A stretch of 64,000 nucleotides of DNA from Arthrobacter woluwensis (GCF_030816155.1 NZ_JAUSXR010000001.1:3348001-3412000), one strand, 5' to 3'. Shown: positions 26,655 through 35,555, numbered from the stretch's first letter. Notes: a model not told the origin generated them from the sequence alone. Numbers and translations: made by a program.

Positions 26655-27878
26655 CTAGCCGTACACCGTGAGGTTCGGGTATTCGCTGTCGTCCGGCTCG
26701 GAGGGGAGCTGATATCCCAGGCGATTGCGCAGTCCCGGAGCCTTGGCCTCGAGGACCGCCCGCACCCACACCAGCACGCCGCCGAGGGCAGCCCACAGCA
26801 CCGCCAGGATCGCCGTCCCGGTCAGCTCACCGCCGCCCAGCACCCAGCCTCCGGCCAGCACCGCCCCGACGGTCCAGAGACGCAGCGCGGCGTCACCGGC
26901 GTCGAGCACTTGGGCGGTGGCCGTGCGGGCGATCCGCCGCTGCCGCGGATTCGCGCTCTCCGGTGCCGCGGTGCGGATCGCCCCGAACGCCCGGGCCAGG
27001 TCGACGCCGCTCGTGACGGCACTCAGCACCAATCCCACGGCGACGATCAGCCCGCCTGCCAGGGCGATCCCGCCGATCACCTGCTCGACAGGCTCCTCAA
27101 AACTGATCTTGTCCGCGTACAGCCCGGGCTGGTGCAGGTACACGCCCGCGAACACGAGCACCGCCCCGATCACCGTCAGCGAGCCACCCGCCTGCTGGAA
27201 CCAGTCGTGCGCGGTCCAGGCCCGGCGCGCCCGCCGGCGCTGTTCTTTCGTGGTGATGCGGACCGCAGGTCCGCGATCTCCCAGGGCACTCTTCGGCAGA
27301 GACGGCGCCATCTCCCGAGCCCAGCGCCGGTTCCGCGCCACGAGCACGAAGCACGCCACGGTGCACAGCGCGACGACGGCGAGCAGCACCCCGGACGCGA
27401 CCGCCCAGCCGGTGAAGGCGTCGCGGTGGTCCGGGTCGTCGAGGCGTTCGGCCTCACCCGCTGCGAGGACGAGGCACGGGATCAGTCCCAGCACGGCTAC
27501 GGAGCCCAGCCCGACGGCGCTCCACACGGCGGGGAGGTACGGATCCGAGACCTGTCCCCGGACCGACAGGGCACCCGGGAAGCCGGAGTCCCTCGGGCCC
27601 AGCCCGGCATAGAAGCGGCCCTTGGCCAGGCGTTCCGGGACCAGTGCGACCCCGTACAGGAGGATGAGCGCCGCGATCCCGATCGAGCTCACGGCCACGA
27701 CGCCCAGGGCTCGCGAATCCATCCCCGAACCCCGCACGGTCAGGCTCGCGACGAGCATTGCGAGAAGCAGGAGGCCCAGCGCCACCGCGCACCCTGCGAT
27801 GCCCGCGCGCAGCACGGCGAGCACGGCGTCCGCCGCGACGAGAGCGCGCGTCGGCAGCGCCTCCTGGTGCCTGGACAT
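26655..27878 (-). CDS. Multi-pass membrane protein of unknown function
   Basis: 407 residues from ATG 27878, preceded by GGGAGG. The frame is open to 27941, but the extension is not membrane-like. Six to eight hydrophobic segments are visible: two early (LRAGIAGCAVALGLLLLAML, VVAVSSIGIAALILLYGV), two near 110-180, then a basic cytoplasmic loop (KEQRRRARRAWTAHDWFQQ) and four more. The C-terminal tail ends LGYQLPSEPDDSEYPNLTVYG. I do not recognise a family. It is convergent with kynureninase and looks monocistronic. Confidence 0.8.
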   Translation of the reverse strand: MSRHQEALPTRALVAADAVLAVLRAGIAGCAVALGLLLLAMLVASLTVRGSGMDSRALGVVAVSSIGIAALILLYGVALVPERLAKGRFYAGLGPRDSGFPGALSVRGQVSDPYLPAVWSAVGLGSVAVLGLIPCLVLAAGEAERLDDPDHRDAFTGWAVASGVLLAVVALCTVACFVLVARNRRWAREMAPSLPKSALGDRGPAVRITTKEQRRRARRAWTAHDWFQQAGGSLTVIGAVLVFAGVYLHQPGLYADKISFEEPVEQVIGGIALAGGLIVAVGLVLSAVTSGVDLARAFGAIRTAAPESANPRQRRIARTATAQVLDAGDAALRLWTVGAVLAGGWVLGGGELTGTAILAVLWAALGGVLVWVRAVLEAKAPGLRNRLGYQLPSEPDDSEYPNLTVYG

Positions 27879-28317
27879 CGTGCCTCCCGGAGCGTGAGTG
27901 AGGTGGACCGTGCCGGCCCGCACGACGCGGCACACCCCCAAACTACCGCGTCGTCTCTCCGGCCTGGGGCCCTTCCAAGACCTGTCGGGATTCGTCGGGG
28001 GTGGTCTGGCTCGCTGAGTCCGCTATGGATGGTGTGAGTCCGCTACACGATGTAGCGGACTCACACCATCCATAGCGGACTCAGCAGGGGGGTGAGGGCG
28101 GCCCCGGTGCCACTTCGACCCCGCCGGGGTGCCCGCCGCCGTCGTGGTCCACACCCTGGACAGCCTCACCGCACCATGTTTGACTGCAGTCAACCCGGGG
28201 AAAACCCGTCACGGACGGCGAGGCATTCCGGACCGGGGCGGGCCCTGCACGCGGCTCCGCTCGACGGCGATGATCGGAAAGGCGGCGGAACCGCATGGCT
28301 GGGGGAGTCGCACGCCG
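27879..28317. other. Intergenic region between divergent genes, with palindromes
   Basis: 439 bases without a convincing gene. It holds the four-unit element at 28016-28082 and a perfect 14-bp palindrome TTGACTGCAGTCAA at 28180-28193 that could be an operator for the flippase gene. A reading frame open from 28129 joins the flippase but lacks membrane or signal character before 28318. Confidence 0.6.
28016..28082. repeat. Four-unit palindromic element (GAGTCCGCTA type), perfect copy
   Basis: GAGTCCGCTA at 28016 and 28036, its inverse at 28053 and 28073. Spacing 20/17/20 and loop CACGATG. The 30-bp arms are fully complementary, giving a 67-bp perfect hairpin. It lies between divergent genes, so it cannot be a terminator for either. 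Confidence 0.92.
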
Positions 28318-29640
28318 ATGAACTCCCTGTTCCGAACCTCCAGCGCCGTCCTTGTCCGGGCCTTTCCCTTGATCCTGTCGGGTCTGGTTCCCCAGCTGAC
28401 GAGCCTGGTGGTGCTCACGATCAGCCGCATGTCCGGCACTCCGTCGGCCACCGCACTGCTGGGGCTCACGTCGTCCCTCACGGGGCTCGCCTTCGTGGCG
28501 ACCGTAGGGGTCTCCATCTGCACCGTGCGGGATCTGGTGCGAGCTCGGAAGCAGTCCACGACGGCGGCATCCGGCGATCCTGAGGCGGCCCGTGTGGCTC
28601 AGTCGAGTGCTGTGCAGGCCAATTGGCGCATCGCCAATTCGTTCGCGGTGTTCAGCCTCCTGCTGTCAGCGGTCTTCATCCTCATCTACTCCCGCAGCAT
28701 CCCGGAGGAGCATGCCTGGATCGTCTGGAGCTACTTTTTCTCACAGTCACTGTCCCTGCTGGTCACCCCCTACTTCGCGGTGATGAACGGCGCCTACCAG
28801 TTCGTGGATCGGAGCCGCGAGAACCTCTTCTCCTCCGCGGCCGTGGGGCTGAGTTCGGTCGGTGCTGCAGCGCTCTGTTTCCAGTTCTCCGGATCACCGT
28901 CCACGGCATTGATGGCGTTCGGGCTGTCCCAGTCCGTCATCAGCGTGGCCGTCCTCCTGATCCGGCTGACGCGACTGTCCCGGAAATTCGGAGTCGTTCC
29001 CTGGGACCTGCGCTTCGACTTCTCCGCCGGACGGATCGTCGAACGCCTGGCCGGTGCGATCGACGGCGCCGTGTTCATGACGGTCTTCCTCCTGGTCCAG
29101 ATGATCGCGACGTCGATCTCGGTGCAGACGGGCGCCGAGATCGCGCTCGCGGTCGGCGTCGCCCGCATGGTGGTGGTTCCCCTGAAGCAGGTGGGACTGA
29201 CGTACGGGCGGATGCGGATCTCGGGGCTCGTCCCGGCAGACGACGGGAAGGCCGCCTCCCTCGGCGTGCTCGCCATCTCGACATGGGCCATCGTGGTCCC
29301 GATCTGCTTGGTGATCGTCGCCGTCGGCCTGCTGGGCCGGCCCGTCGCGGGGAGCTGGACCCTGTCACTCCTGATCGTGGCGCAGTTTCTCGTGGAACCC
29401 TTCGCGGGCGTCCTCTACGGCGCACTGAAGATGACGGCCGGTCCGAAAGCCGGGCTGGTGGGACTCTTCGTCTCGTACGGTCTCGTCGCCTCAGCTGGGT
29501 TGGTCCTCCTGCAGCAGACGGCCGGCGACGCGGTGCAGTTCTGGGCGCTGCTCCTGGCGGTCCGGGTGCTGTTCGCGCTGCTGACCACTCGCGCGTGGGT
29601 GCGCTTCCGCCCCGCCGTGGAGCCCGTGACGGTCCGCTGA
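28318..29640 (+). CDS. Polysaccharide flippase-like membrane protein (MOP superfamily)
   Basis: 440 residues from ATG 28318, with GGGGGAG ten bases upstream. About twelve hydrophobic segments appear in two halves (LILSGLVPQLTSLVVLTISRM; FAVFSLLLSAVFILIYS; VFMTVFLLVQMIATSISVQ; ISTWAIVVPICLVIVAVGLLG), and the motif FAVMNGAYQFVDRSRENLFSSAAVG sits mid-protein. The pattern fits lipid-linked oligosaccharide flippases or MATE-type transporters. I cannot distinguish these. No glycosyltransferase genes are near. Its stop codon overlaps the first unit of a palindromic element. Confidence 0.7.
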   Translation: MNSLFRTSSAVLVRAFPLILSGLVPQLTSLVVLTISRMSGTPSATALLGLTSSLTGLAFVATVGVSICTVRDLVRARKQSTTAASGDPEAARVAQSSAVQANWRIANSFAVFSLLLSAVFILIYSRSIPEEHAWIVWSYFFSQSLSLLVTPYFAVMNGAYQFVDRSRENLFSSAAVGLSSVGAAALCFQFSGSPSTALMAFGLSQSVISVAVLLIRLTRLSRKFGVVPWDLRFDFSAGRIVERLAGAIDGAVFMTVFLLVQMIATSISVQTGAEIALAVGVARMVVVPLKQVGLTYGRMRISGLVPADDGKAASLGVLAISTWAIVVPICLVIVAVGLLGRPVAGSWTLSLLIVAQFLVEPFAGVLYGALKMTAGPKAGLVGLFVSYGLVASAGLVLLQQTAGDAVQFWALLLAVRVLFALLTTRAWVRFRPAVEPVTVR

Positions 29641-29736
29641 ACTCGCTAGGGACGGTTCGAGCTCGCTACCCGCGACAGCGAAGTCGGCCCCTGCGTAGCG
29701 AGTTCAGCCGGGTTCCGCGCCCTCGATAGCGAGTTC
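29639..29736. repeat. Five-unit palindromic element (GAACTCGCTA type)
   Basis: GAACTCGCTA at 29639, GAGCTCGCTA at 29659, inverse-type CAGCGAAGTC at 29676, TAGCGAGTTC at 29696 and a further TAGCGAGTTC at 29727. The first four again show 20/17/20 spacing. It lies between the convergent flippase and LacI genes. Confidence 0.8.
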
Positions 29737-29758
29737 AGCGCCGCACCCCCGACCCGCC

Positions 29759-30796
29759 CTACGACGACGCCGGCGCGGGCCCCGAGCTTTCGCGGATGCT
29801 CAGGCGCGGCTGAGCTCCCTCGATGCTGGGCACCGGGGTCTCGGCGGCGATGTGCTCCAGCAGCGTCTTGACGGCGAGGGTCCCGAAGGCCACGGTGTCG
29901 CGGGTCAGCGACGTGATGGGCGGATTGCCGAGCTGCACCAACAGTGAATCCTCGAAGGAGACGATCGAGAGTTCGTCCGGCACTCGGAGCCCGAGCCCCT
30001 GGGCGGCACGGAGGCTGGCCATCGCCATGACGTCCGTGTCGTACATGACGGCGGTGGGCCGCGCGGACCGTGCCAGCAGCTCCCGGGTGACCCGGGCGGC
30101 GTCGTCGGCCTCATAACCGCTGATCACGCTCTGGGAGGCGTCGAGTCCCAGCGCCTCGGCGCTCGCGGAGAACTCCTGGCGCCGGAGCTGGGTGTGCTCC
30201 AGCTCCTCGGGCCCGGCCACGTAGGCGATCCGGCGGTGACCCAGTCCGTGCAGGTACCGGACCAGGGTGTCCGTTGCGGCGCGGTCGTCGGCCCAGACCG
30301 CCGGGATGGCCGCCGTCTGGGAAGGGTGTCCCGCGACCTGGACCGCGGGCAGCCCGAGGTGTTCCAGGACCTCGAGCCGGGGGTCGTCCACGCGGGGATC
30401 CACCATGATCACGCCGTCCACGATCCGGGACTGCCACCACTCCCGGTAAGCCTCCAGCTCCTCCTCGACGCTGCCCACCACCATCATGTGGAGGGCGGTG
30501 TGGCTGCCGGTGAGGCCGAGCTGCATCCCGGACAGCAATTGCGGGAAGAACGTCTCCGTTCCCAGGATCCGGGCCGAGCGGTTCAGCACGAAGCCGATGG
30601 CGCCGGCCTGGGACTGGCCGAGCGCGCGGGCGGCTCGGTTGGGTTTCCAGTTCAGCTCGTCCGCGATGGCCTGGACGCGCATGCGGGTCTCCTCGCTGAC
30701 GCCGGGCCGCCCGTTGAGGGCGAAGGAGACGGCGCCTTTCGAGACGCCCGCACGCGCGGCGATTTCGCTGATCGTGGCGCGCTTCGGGTGGTTCAT
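29759..30796 (-). CDS. LacI family transcriptional regulator of the glycan importer
   Basis: 345 residues from ATG 30796 (ATG 30808 would add four). The N-terminal LacI HTH is ATISEIAARAGVSKGAVSFALNGRPGVSEETRMRVQAIADELNWKPNRAARAL, including the hinge helix that inserts at a central CG. The periplasmic-binding-like effector domain follows (RIAYVAGPEELEHTQLR, SIVSFEDSLLVQLGNPPITSL). It is transcribed away from the binding-protein gene, and the intergenic region holds an operator-like TATATCGGTTTA. A matching site lies before the EndoH-like gene, so this protein probably represses both glycan gene groups until an oligosaccharide inducer binds. Confidence 0.93.
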   Translation of the reverse strand: MNHPKRATISEIAARAGVSKGAVSFALNGRPGVSEETRMRVQAIADELNWKPNRAARALGQSQAGAIGFVLNRSARILGTETFFPQLLSGMQLGLTGSHTALHMMVVGSVEEELEAYREWWQSRIVDGVIMVDPRVDDPRLEVLEHLGLPAVQVAGHPSQTAAIPAVWADDRAATDTLVRYLHGLGHRRIAYVAGPEELEHTQLRRQEFSASAEALGLDASQSVISGYEADDAARVTRELLARSARPTAVMYDTDVMAMASLRAAQGLGLRVPDELSIVSFEDSLLVQLGNPPITSLTRDTVAFGTLAVKTLLEHIAAETPVPSIEGAQPRLSIRESSGPAPASS

Positions 30797-30823
30797 AGCA
30801 AGGATCATACGCCGTCGAGGGGT

Positions 30824-30843
30824 CTTGACTATATCGGTTTAGT
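30824..30843 (+). promoter_or_regulatory. Candidate LacI-family operator and -35 of the importer operon
   Basis: TTGACTATATCGGTTTAGTT. TTGACT is a near-consensus -35, and TATATCGGTTTA at 30830-30841 is an imperfect palindrome with central CG. 18 of 20 bases are shared with 21247-21266. It lies 93 bp before the binding-protein start and 28 bp from the regulator start. Confidence 0.75.
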
Positions 30844-30935
30844 TTGGAAGTCTGGCTTCACTTCAGTGACGGGGAGACGTGCGACACAGTGGACGCGCCA
30901 GGGACCCCCCAGCCTTGCTACAAAGGAGTCGCACG

Positions 30936-32219
30936 ATGCACCAGAAGAAGACCACGAAGAAACTCATGGCGGGAGCCGCCCTCCTGCTCTCCGCCGCCCT
31001 CGGCATGACGGCCTGTTCGGGCGGAAGCCAGGGCTCCGACCAGCAGAGCGATGCCATCGAAGGCGAGATCACGCTCCAGACCTGGTCCCTGACCCCCAAG
31101 TTCAGCGACTACCTGAACAAGGTGATCGCGGACTTCGAGAAGGCCAACCCGAAGGCCAAGGTCAAGCTCCTCGATCAGCCCGGTGACGGCTACTCGGAGA
31201 AGGTCCTCAGCCAGGCCGCCTCCAACTCCCTCCCGGACGTCGTGAACCTCCCGAACGACTTCGCCTACCCGCTGGCCCAGCAGGGCGTGCTGCAGGACCT
31301 CTCCCAGGGTGACGACCTCTCCAAGAACTACGTCCAGGGCGCGCTCGACGCGTACAAGTTCCCGGGCATCGACGGCACCTACGCCTACCCCTGGTACCTC
31401 CAGACCGATGTGAACTACTGGAACACGGACCAGCTCTCCCAGTGCGGACTGGACCCGGCCAAGCTGCCCTCCAGCCGCGACGAGCTGTTCACCCAGGCCA
31501 AGACCATGCACGACAAGTGCCCGGACAAGTTCCTCATCAGCACCTTGCCCGGCCTGAACGCCCTCACGGCCACCGGCCAGAAGGTCATCAACGACGACGG
31601 CACCCAGTTCACCTTCGCCACGGACGACTCCGCCAAGGTGATCGACAAGTACCGCGACGCCTACAAGGCCGGCTACATGCCGCCGTCGATCCTCAACAAC
31701 AACTACCAGGGCAACGCCAAGCTGTTCACCCAGCAGAAGGTCGCCTGGACCACGGCCGGCTCCTCCGGCGCACTCGACTTCGTGCGGGACAACCCCAGCC
31801 TGAAGGGCAAGTTCACCGAGAACAAGGCGCTCGACACCCCGCCGCTCTACCCGCAGGGTCTCTCCGTCTCCGCCAAGAGCAAGCACCTGGCCACCGCCAA
31901 GGCGTTCGCCAAGTTCATGACCAACGCGGAGAACCAGAACGCGTTCGCCAAGCTCACCAACACCTTCCCGTCCTCCACCGGCTCCTCCGAGGACCCGTTC
32001 TACTCCAAGGACGACGGCACCGAGGCCGGCAAGGCCCGTGTTCTGGCGTTCAACAGCCTCAAGGAAGGCAAGGTCCTGAACCCGGTGCAGTGGAACTCCG
32101 CCATGGACGACTACTTCAAGCAGCAGGTGGCCCTCGCCGTGAAGGGCGACATCTCCGGCAAGGAAGCCCTGCAGAAGGCTCAGGACAAGGCGAATCAGCT
32201 GCTCAAGCAGCAGAAGTGA
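30936..32219 (+). CDS. Carbohydrate ABC transporter substrate-binding lipoprotein (CUT1 type)
   Basis: 427 residues from ATG 30936 after AAAGGAG. The signal peptide is KKLMAGAALLLSAALGMTACSGG with a lipobox Cys. The mature part begins EITLQTWSLTPKFSDYLNKVIADFEKANPKAKVKLLDQPG, the standard extracellular sugar-receptor opening, and includes the aromatic-rich GTYAYPWYLQTDVNYWN near the sugar site. It is followed by two permeases and the glycosidases, so N-glycan-derived oligosaccharide is the likely ligand. Codon use is strongly biased to C-ending codons, as in highly expressed genes. Confidence 0.94.
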   Translation: MHQKKTTKKLMAGAALLLSAALGMTACSGGSQGSDQQSDAIEGEITLQTWSLTPKFSDYLNKVIADFEKANPKAKVKLLDQPGDGYSEKVLSQAASNSLPDVVNLPNDFAYPLAQQGVLQDLSQGDDLSKNYVQGALDAYKFPGIDGTYAYPWYLQTDVNYWNTDQLSQCGLDPAKLPSSRDELFTQAKTMHDKCPDKFLISTLPGLNALTATGQKVINDDGTQFTFATDDSAKVIDKYRDAYKAGYMPPSILNNNYQGNAKLFTQQKVAWTTAGSSGALDFVRDNPSLKGKFTENKALDTPPLYPQGLSVSAKSKHLATAKAFAKFMTNAENQNAFAKLTNTFPSSTGSSEDPFYSKDDGTEAGKARVLAFNSLKEGKVLNPVQWNSAMDDYFKQQVALAVKGDISGKEALQKAQDKANQLLKQQK

Positions 32220-32232
32220 GCCGTTCCTGAGC

Positions 32233-32262
32233 GGGTGGGCCGCCGGTCCCGGCGGCCCACCC
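32233..32262 (+). other. Intercistronic hairpin after the binding-protein gene
   Basis: GGGTGGGCCGCCGG and its exact complement, nearly abutting, in the 69-bp gap before the permease. It is likely to stabilise the receptor message or attenuate read-through, so that receptor is made in excess over permease. No T-run follows. Confidence 0.6.
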
Positions 32263-32288
32263 CGTTCGTCAGCTGAAAGGAGACGTCC

Positions 32289-33230
32289 ATGGCGTCGACC
32301 ACCATCCCGCGCCCGGTGAAAATCCCGGCGAAACCCCCGGTGGGCACCCGGGTCCGCACCAGCAAGTGGTTCACCCCGTGGATCCTCGTGGCGCCGGCGC
32401 TGCTCTGGCTCCTGGTGTTCAACGTCTGGCCGTCCCTGAACACCATCCGCATGGCGTTCACCAACGCCAAACCGCTGGGCGGCAAGGAACGCTACGTCGG
32501 CGTCCAGAACTTCCAGCAGATCCTCGAAGACGACCAGGTCATGAACGCGCTGCTCAACAGCGTGGTCTACATGGTCATCTGCGTGCCGCTGCTGACCCTG
32601 CTCCCGCTCCTGCTCGCGATCCTCGTGCAGAAGCCGCTCAAGGGCATCGCCTTCTTCCGCACGGCGTTCTACACGCCGGTGATCGCCTCCGCCGTCGTGG
32701 TCGGTCTCATGTGGAGCTGGCTGCTCGACTCGCGCGGCGCCGTCAACAACCTGGCGCAGGCGCTGCACGTGGTCACCGAGCCGATCCCGTTCCTCACCGA
32801 CCGCTGGCTCGTCATCATCTCCGCCATCAGCCTGACCGTCTGGAAAGGCCTCGGGTACTACATGATCGTGTACCTGGCGGCCCTCGGGAACGTCGGCAAG
32901 GAACTGCACGAAGCCGCCGCGATCGACGGAGCGGGCGCGGTCCGCCGCTTCTGGAGCGTCACCGTCCCGGGCGTCCGGGGAGCCATGGGCCTGGTCGCCG
33001 TGCTGGTGGCCATCAGCGCGCTGCGGGTGTTCTCCGAAGTCTTCATCCTCACGGGCGGCAAGGGCGGACCCGGCGGCGAAGACCTCACCATGGTCATGCT
33101 CATCCAGCAGTACGCCCGCGGCTTCACCGGCAACCTCGGCTACGCCTCGGCCCTGAGCATCCTGCTCTTCCTGCTGACGCTGATCCCCATGCTGGTCCTG
33201 GCCCGCCTGAACTCCAAGGGGGACAAATGA
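32289..33230 (+). CDS. Carbohydrate ABC transporter permease, MalF/UgpA type
   Basis: 313 residues with six or seven membrane segments, starting with a basic N-terminal tail before WFTPWILVAPALLWLLVFNVWPSLNTIRMAFT. The EAA loop contacting the ATPase is ELHEAAAIDGAGAVRRFWSVTVPGV, close to consensus. It ends PMLVLARLNSKGDK. The stop overlaps the next permease start (ATGA), so the pair is translationally coupled. It forms the membrane channel with the following protein. Confidence 0.94.
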   Translation: MASTTIPRPVKIPAKPPVGTRVRTSKWFTPWILVAPALLWLLVFNVWPSLNTIRMAFTNAKPLGGKERYVGVQNFQQILEDDQVMNALLNSVVYMVICVPLLTLLPLLLAILVQKPLKGIAFFRTAFYTPVIASAVVVGLMWSWLLDSRGAVNNLAQALHVVTEPIPFLTDRWLVIISAISLTVWKGLGYYMIVYLAALGNVGKELHEAAAIDGAGAVRRFWSVTVPGVRGAMGLVAVLVAISALRVFSEVFILTGGKGGPGGEDLTMVMLIQQYARGFTGNLGYASALSILLFLLTLIPMLVLARLNSKGDK

Positions 33231-34144
33231 GCGCCACTGAACTGCGGCCCTCCGCACCGGACGACGCCCTGGAAGGCGCGACGCCGCCGGCCCGCCGCCG
33301 TCGTTCCCGCACCTTCGGCGAGCCCTCCGCCGCCGAGAAGTTCTGGCGCTACGCGGCGCTGATCTTCGTCCTGTTCGTCACGGTCGGACCCTTCCTGTGG
33401 CAGATGTCCACGTCTTTGCGCAGCAGCACCGAGGACATCTACACGGAGAACCTCAGCCTCCTCCCGCAGCAGCCCACGCTCGGCAACTACGTCCGGGTGT
33501 TCCAGGCGATCGACGTGTGGCGGTACATCGGCAACTCGCTCTTCGTGGCCGCGGTGGCCGTGGTGGGCAACGTGGTCTTCTCCACGGCCGCCGGGTACGC
33601 GCTGGCCCGGCTGTCCTTCCGCTTCAAGAAGTGGGTCCTGGGCCTGTTCATGATCACGCTCATCCTGCCGGCCGAAGCCACGATCATCTCCCAGTACGTG
33701 ACCGTGCGGGACCTGGGCCTCGCGGACACTCTGCTCGGTGTGGCGCTGCCCGGCATGGTCAGCGTGCTGAACGTGCTCCTCATGTTCAACGCCTTCCGCC
33801 AGCTCCCCACGGAGATCGAGGAGGCGGCCGTGGTGGACGGCGCCAACGCCTGGCAGCGGCTCATCCGGGTGGCGCTGCCGTCCGTCTACGGCACCATCGC
33901 CGTGGTGGCGATCTTCTCCTTCATCGGCGCCTGGGATGATTTCCTCTGGCCGCTGATCGTTCTCACCACCCCCGAGAACTTCACGCTCACCATCGGACTG
34001 CAGTACCTCTCCGGCACCTTCACCAATGACATGCGGCTCATCGCGGCCGGCACCATGATCGCCTTCATCCCCATCGCCGTGGTCTTCGGCGTCCTGCAGA
34101 GATTCTTCTTCAAGGGCGTCGAAGAGGGCGGCGTCAAGGGCTGA
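33227..34144 (+). CDS. Carbohydrate ABC transporter permease, MalG/UgpE type
   Basis: 305 residues from the ATG overlapping the previous stop. About six membrane segments are present, with the EAA motif QLPTEIEEAAVVDGANAWQRLIRVALPSV and the typical MalG end FIGAWDDFLWPLIVL..FFFKGVEEGGVKG. No ATP-binding subunit gene is in the operon, as in many actinobacterial CUT1 systems that share one MsiK-type ATPase encoded elsewhere. It is followed after 34 bases by the GH5 gene. Confidence 0.94.
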   Translation: MSATELRPSAPDDALEGATPPARRRRSRTFGEPSAAEKFWRYAALIFVLFVTVGPFLWQMSTSLRSSTEDIYTENLSLLPQQPTLGNYVRVFQAIDVWRYIGNSLFVAAVAVVGNVVFSTAAGYALARLSFRFKKWVLGLFMITLILPAEATIISQYVTVRDLGLADTLLGVALPGMVSVLNVLLMFNAFRQLPTEIEEAAVVDGANAWQRLIRVALPSVYGTIAVVAIFSFIGAWDDFLWPLIVLTTPENFTLTIGLQYLSGTFTNDMRLIAAGTMIAFIPIAVVFGVLQRFFFKGVEEGGVKG

Positions 34145-34178
34145 GACCATTCATCAACGATTTCAGGAGGACAATTCC

Positions 34179-35463
34179 GTGCGATTCGGGGTCAACTACA
34201 CACCGGCGTCGGGGTGGTTCCACTCCTGGCAGCATCTCCGGGAGGAGGACGTGCGCCGGGACCTGGGGCAGATCGCCACGCTCGGCGTGGACCACATCCG
34301 CATCTTCCCGCTCTGGCCCGTGGTGCAGCCGAACAGGAGCCTGATCAGCCAGACCGCGCTGGATGACGTGATGACGGTGGTGGACGTCGCCGCGGAGTTC
34401 GGCCTGGACGTGAACCTGGACGTGCTCCAGGGGCACCTCTCGAGTTACGACTTCCTCCCCGCCTGGATCTCCACCTGGCACCGGGCGGAACCTGTTCACG
34501 GACCCGGACGTGGTGCGGGCCGAGGCGGATCTGGCGGCCGAGTTCGCCCGTCGCCTCGAGGGACGCCCCAACATCATGGGCATCACCCTGGGCAACGAGC
34601 TCAACCAGTTCGCCCCGCCCATCCACCCGGACGCCCATCCCGTGACCCCGGAGCAGGCGTCGGCCTGGCTGGAGACCCTCGTGGCGGGCGCCCGCTCGCA
34701 CGGGAACCCCTTCGTCACGAACGCCATGTACGACGCGTCCTGGTACGACGACCGTCAGCCTTTCGAGCCCCGCCACGCCGTGGAGTTCGGCGACGCCACC
34801 GTCGTGCACTCGTGGGTCTTCAACGGCGCCGCGCAGACCTTCGGACCCCTCCACGACGGTTCCGTCCGCCACGCCGAATACCTCCTGCGGCTCGCCGCCG
34901 CGTGGCACCAGGACGCGACCCGCCCGGTGTGGCTCCAGGAGGTCGGCGCCCCGACCACGGTGATCCCGCGGGAGTCCGCCCCGGACTTCCTCGAGGCCAC
35001 CATCCGCCACGCGGCCGCCGTGCCCGGCCTGATGGGGGTGACCTGGTGGTGCTCGCATGACGTCTCCCGGGCGCTCGCCGACTTCCCGGAGGTCGAGTAC
35101 GACCTGGGTCTCTTCACCCACGACGGCGCGCTGAAGCCCACGGGGGAGCGCTTCGCCGCGCTCGTGGCCGAGTTCCGGGCGGCCGGGGCGGGCGCGGCCG
35201 GCAGCACCGGCGCCGTGCCCGCCGTCGAGCCCTCCGCCGTCGCGCTCGTCCTCGACGACACCGCCGAGGGCTACCGCGCGAGCTGCGCACCCGGAGGGGC
35301 GTTCCACCGTGCGTGGCTGGACGCCGCCGCGGCCACCGGACAGGGCCCGCAGGTCCTCCTGGCCTCCCGCGGTCAGGACCCGGCCGTGCTCGCCGCCCGC
35401 GGCATCACCGCGGTCCTGGAGAGCGGCGCATCCGCTCCCGGGGCAATTACCGCAAATCGCTAG
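34179..35463 (+). pseudogene. GH5-type glycosidase, possibly a GH5_18-like beta-mannosidase; frame broken by one extra base
   Basis: The protein starts MRFGVNYTPASGWFHSWQH and is open to about 34485, then continues in the +1 frame (NLFTDPDVVRAEADLAAEFARR) to 35463. Removing one G from the GGG at 34483-34485 restores a single 427-residue protein reading WHRRNLFTD across the join. The TIM-barrel pattern fits family GH5: acid/base Glu in MGITLGNELNQF and nucleophile Glu in VWLQEVGAP. The N-terminus and length suggest subfamily 18, whose bifidobacterial members cut Man-beta-1,4-GlcNAc, the product expected after EndoH action and alpha-mannosidase trimming. The subfamily is inferred. The break is either a recent mutation or a sequence error. 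Confidence 0.75.
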
Positions 35464-35555
35464 CGAAACCCCGGAAACCGCTGCTAGTCTCGCCCTTTGC
35501 GAGCCGTTGACCTACCAAGCCACCTGACACCAGACGTGAGGACACGAGCACATCC

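Noticed and set aside
28129..28317. Longer N-terminus for the flippase-like protein
   Set aside because: The upstream in-frame 63 codons are polar and Pro/Arg-rich. A ribosome site and the first membrane segment fit ATG 28318.
30918..33257. 779-codon frame antisense to the sugar importer
   Set aside because: Shadow of the strongly codon-biased receptor and permease genes, with no recognisable domain.
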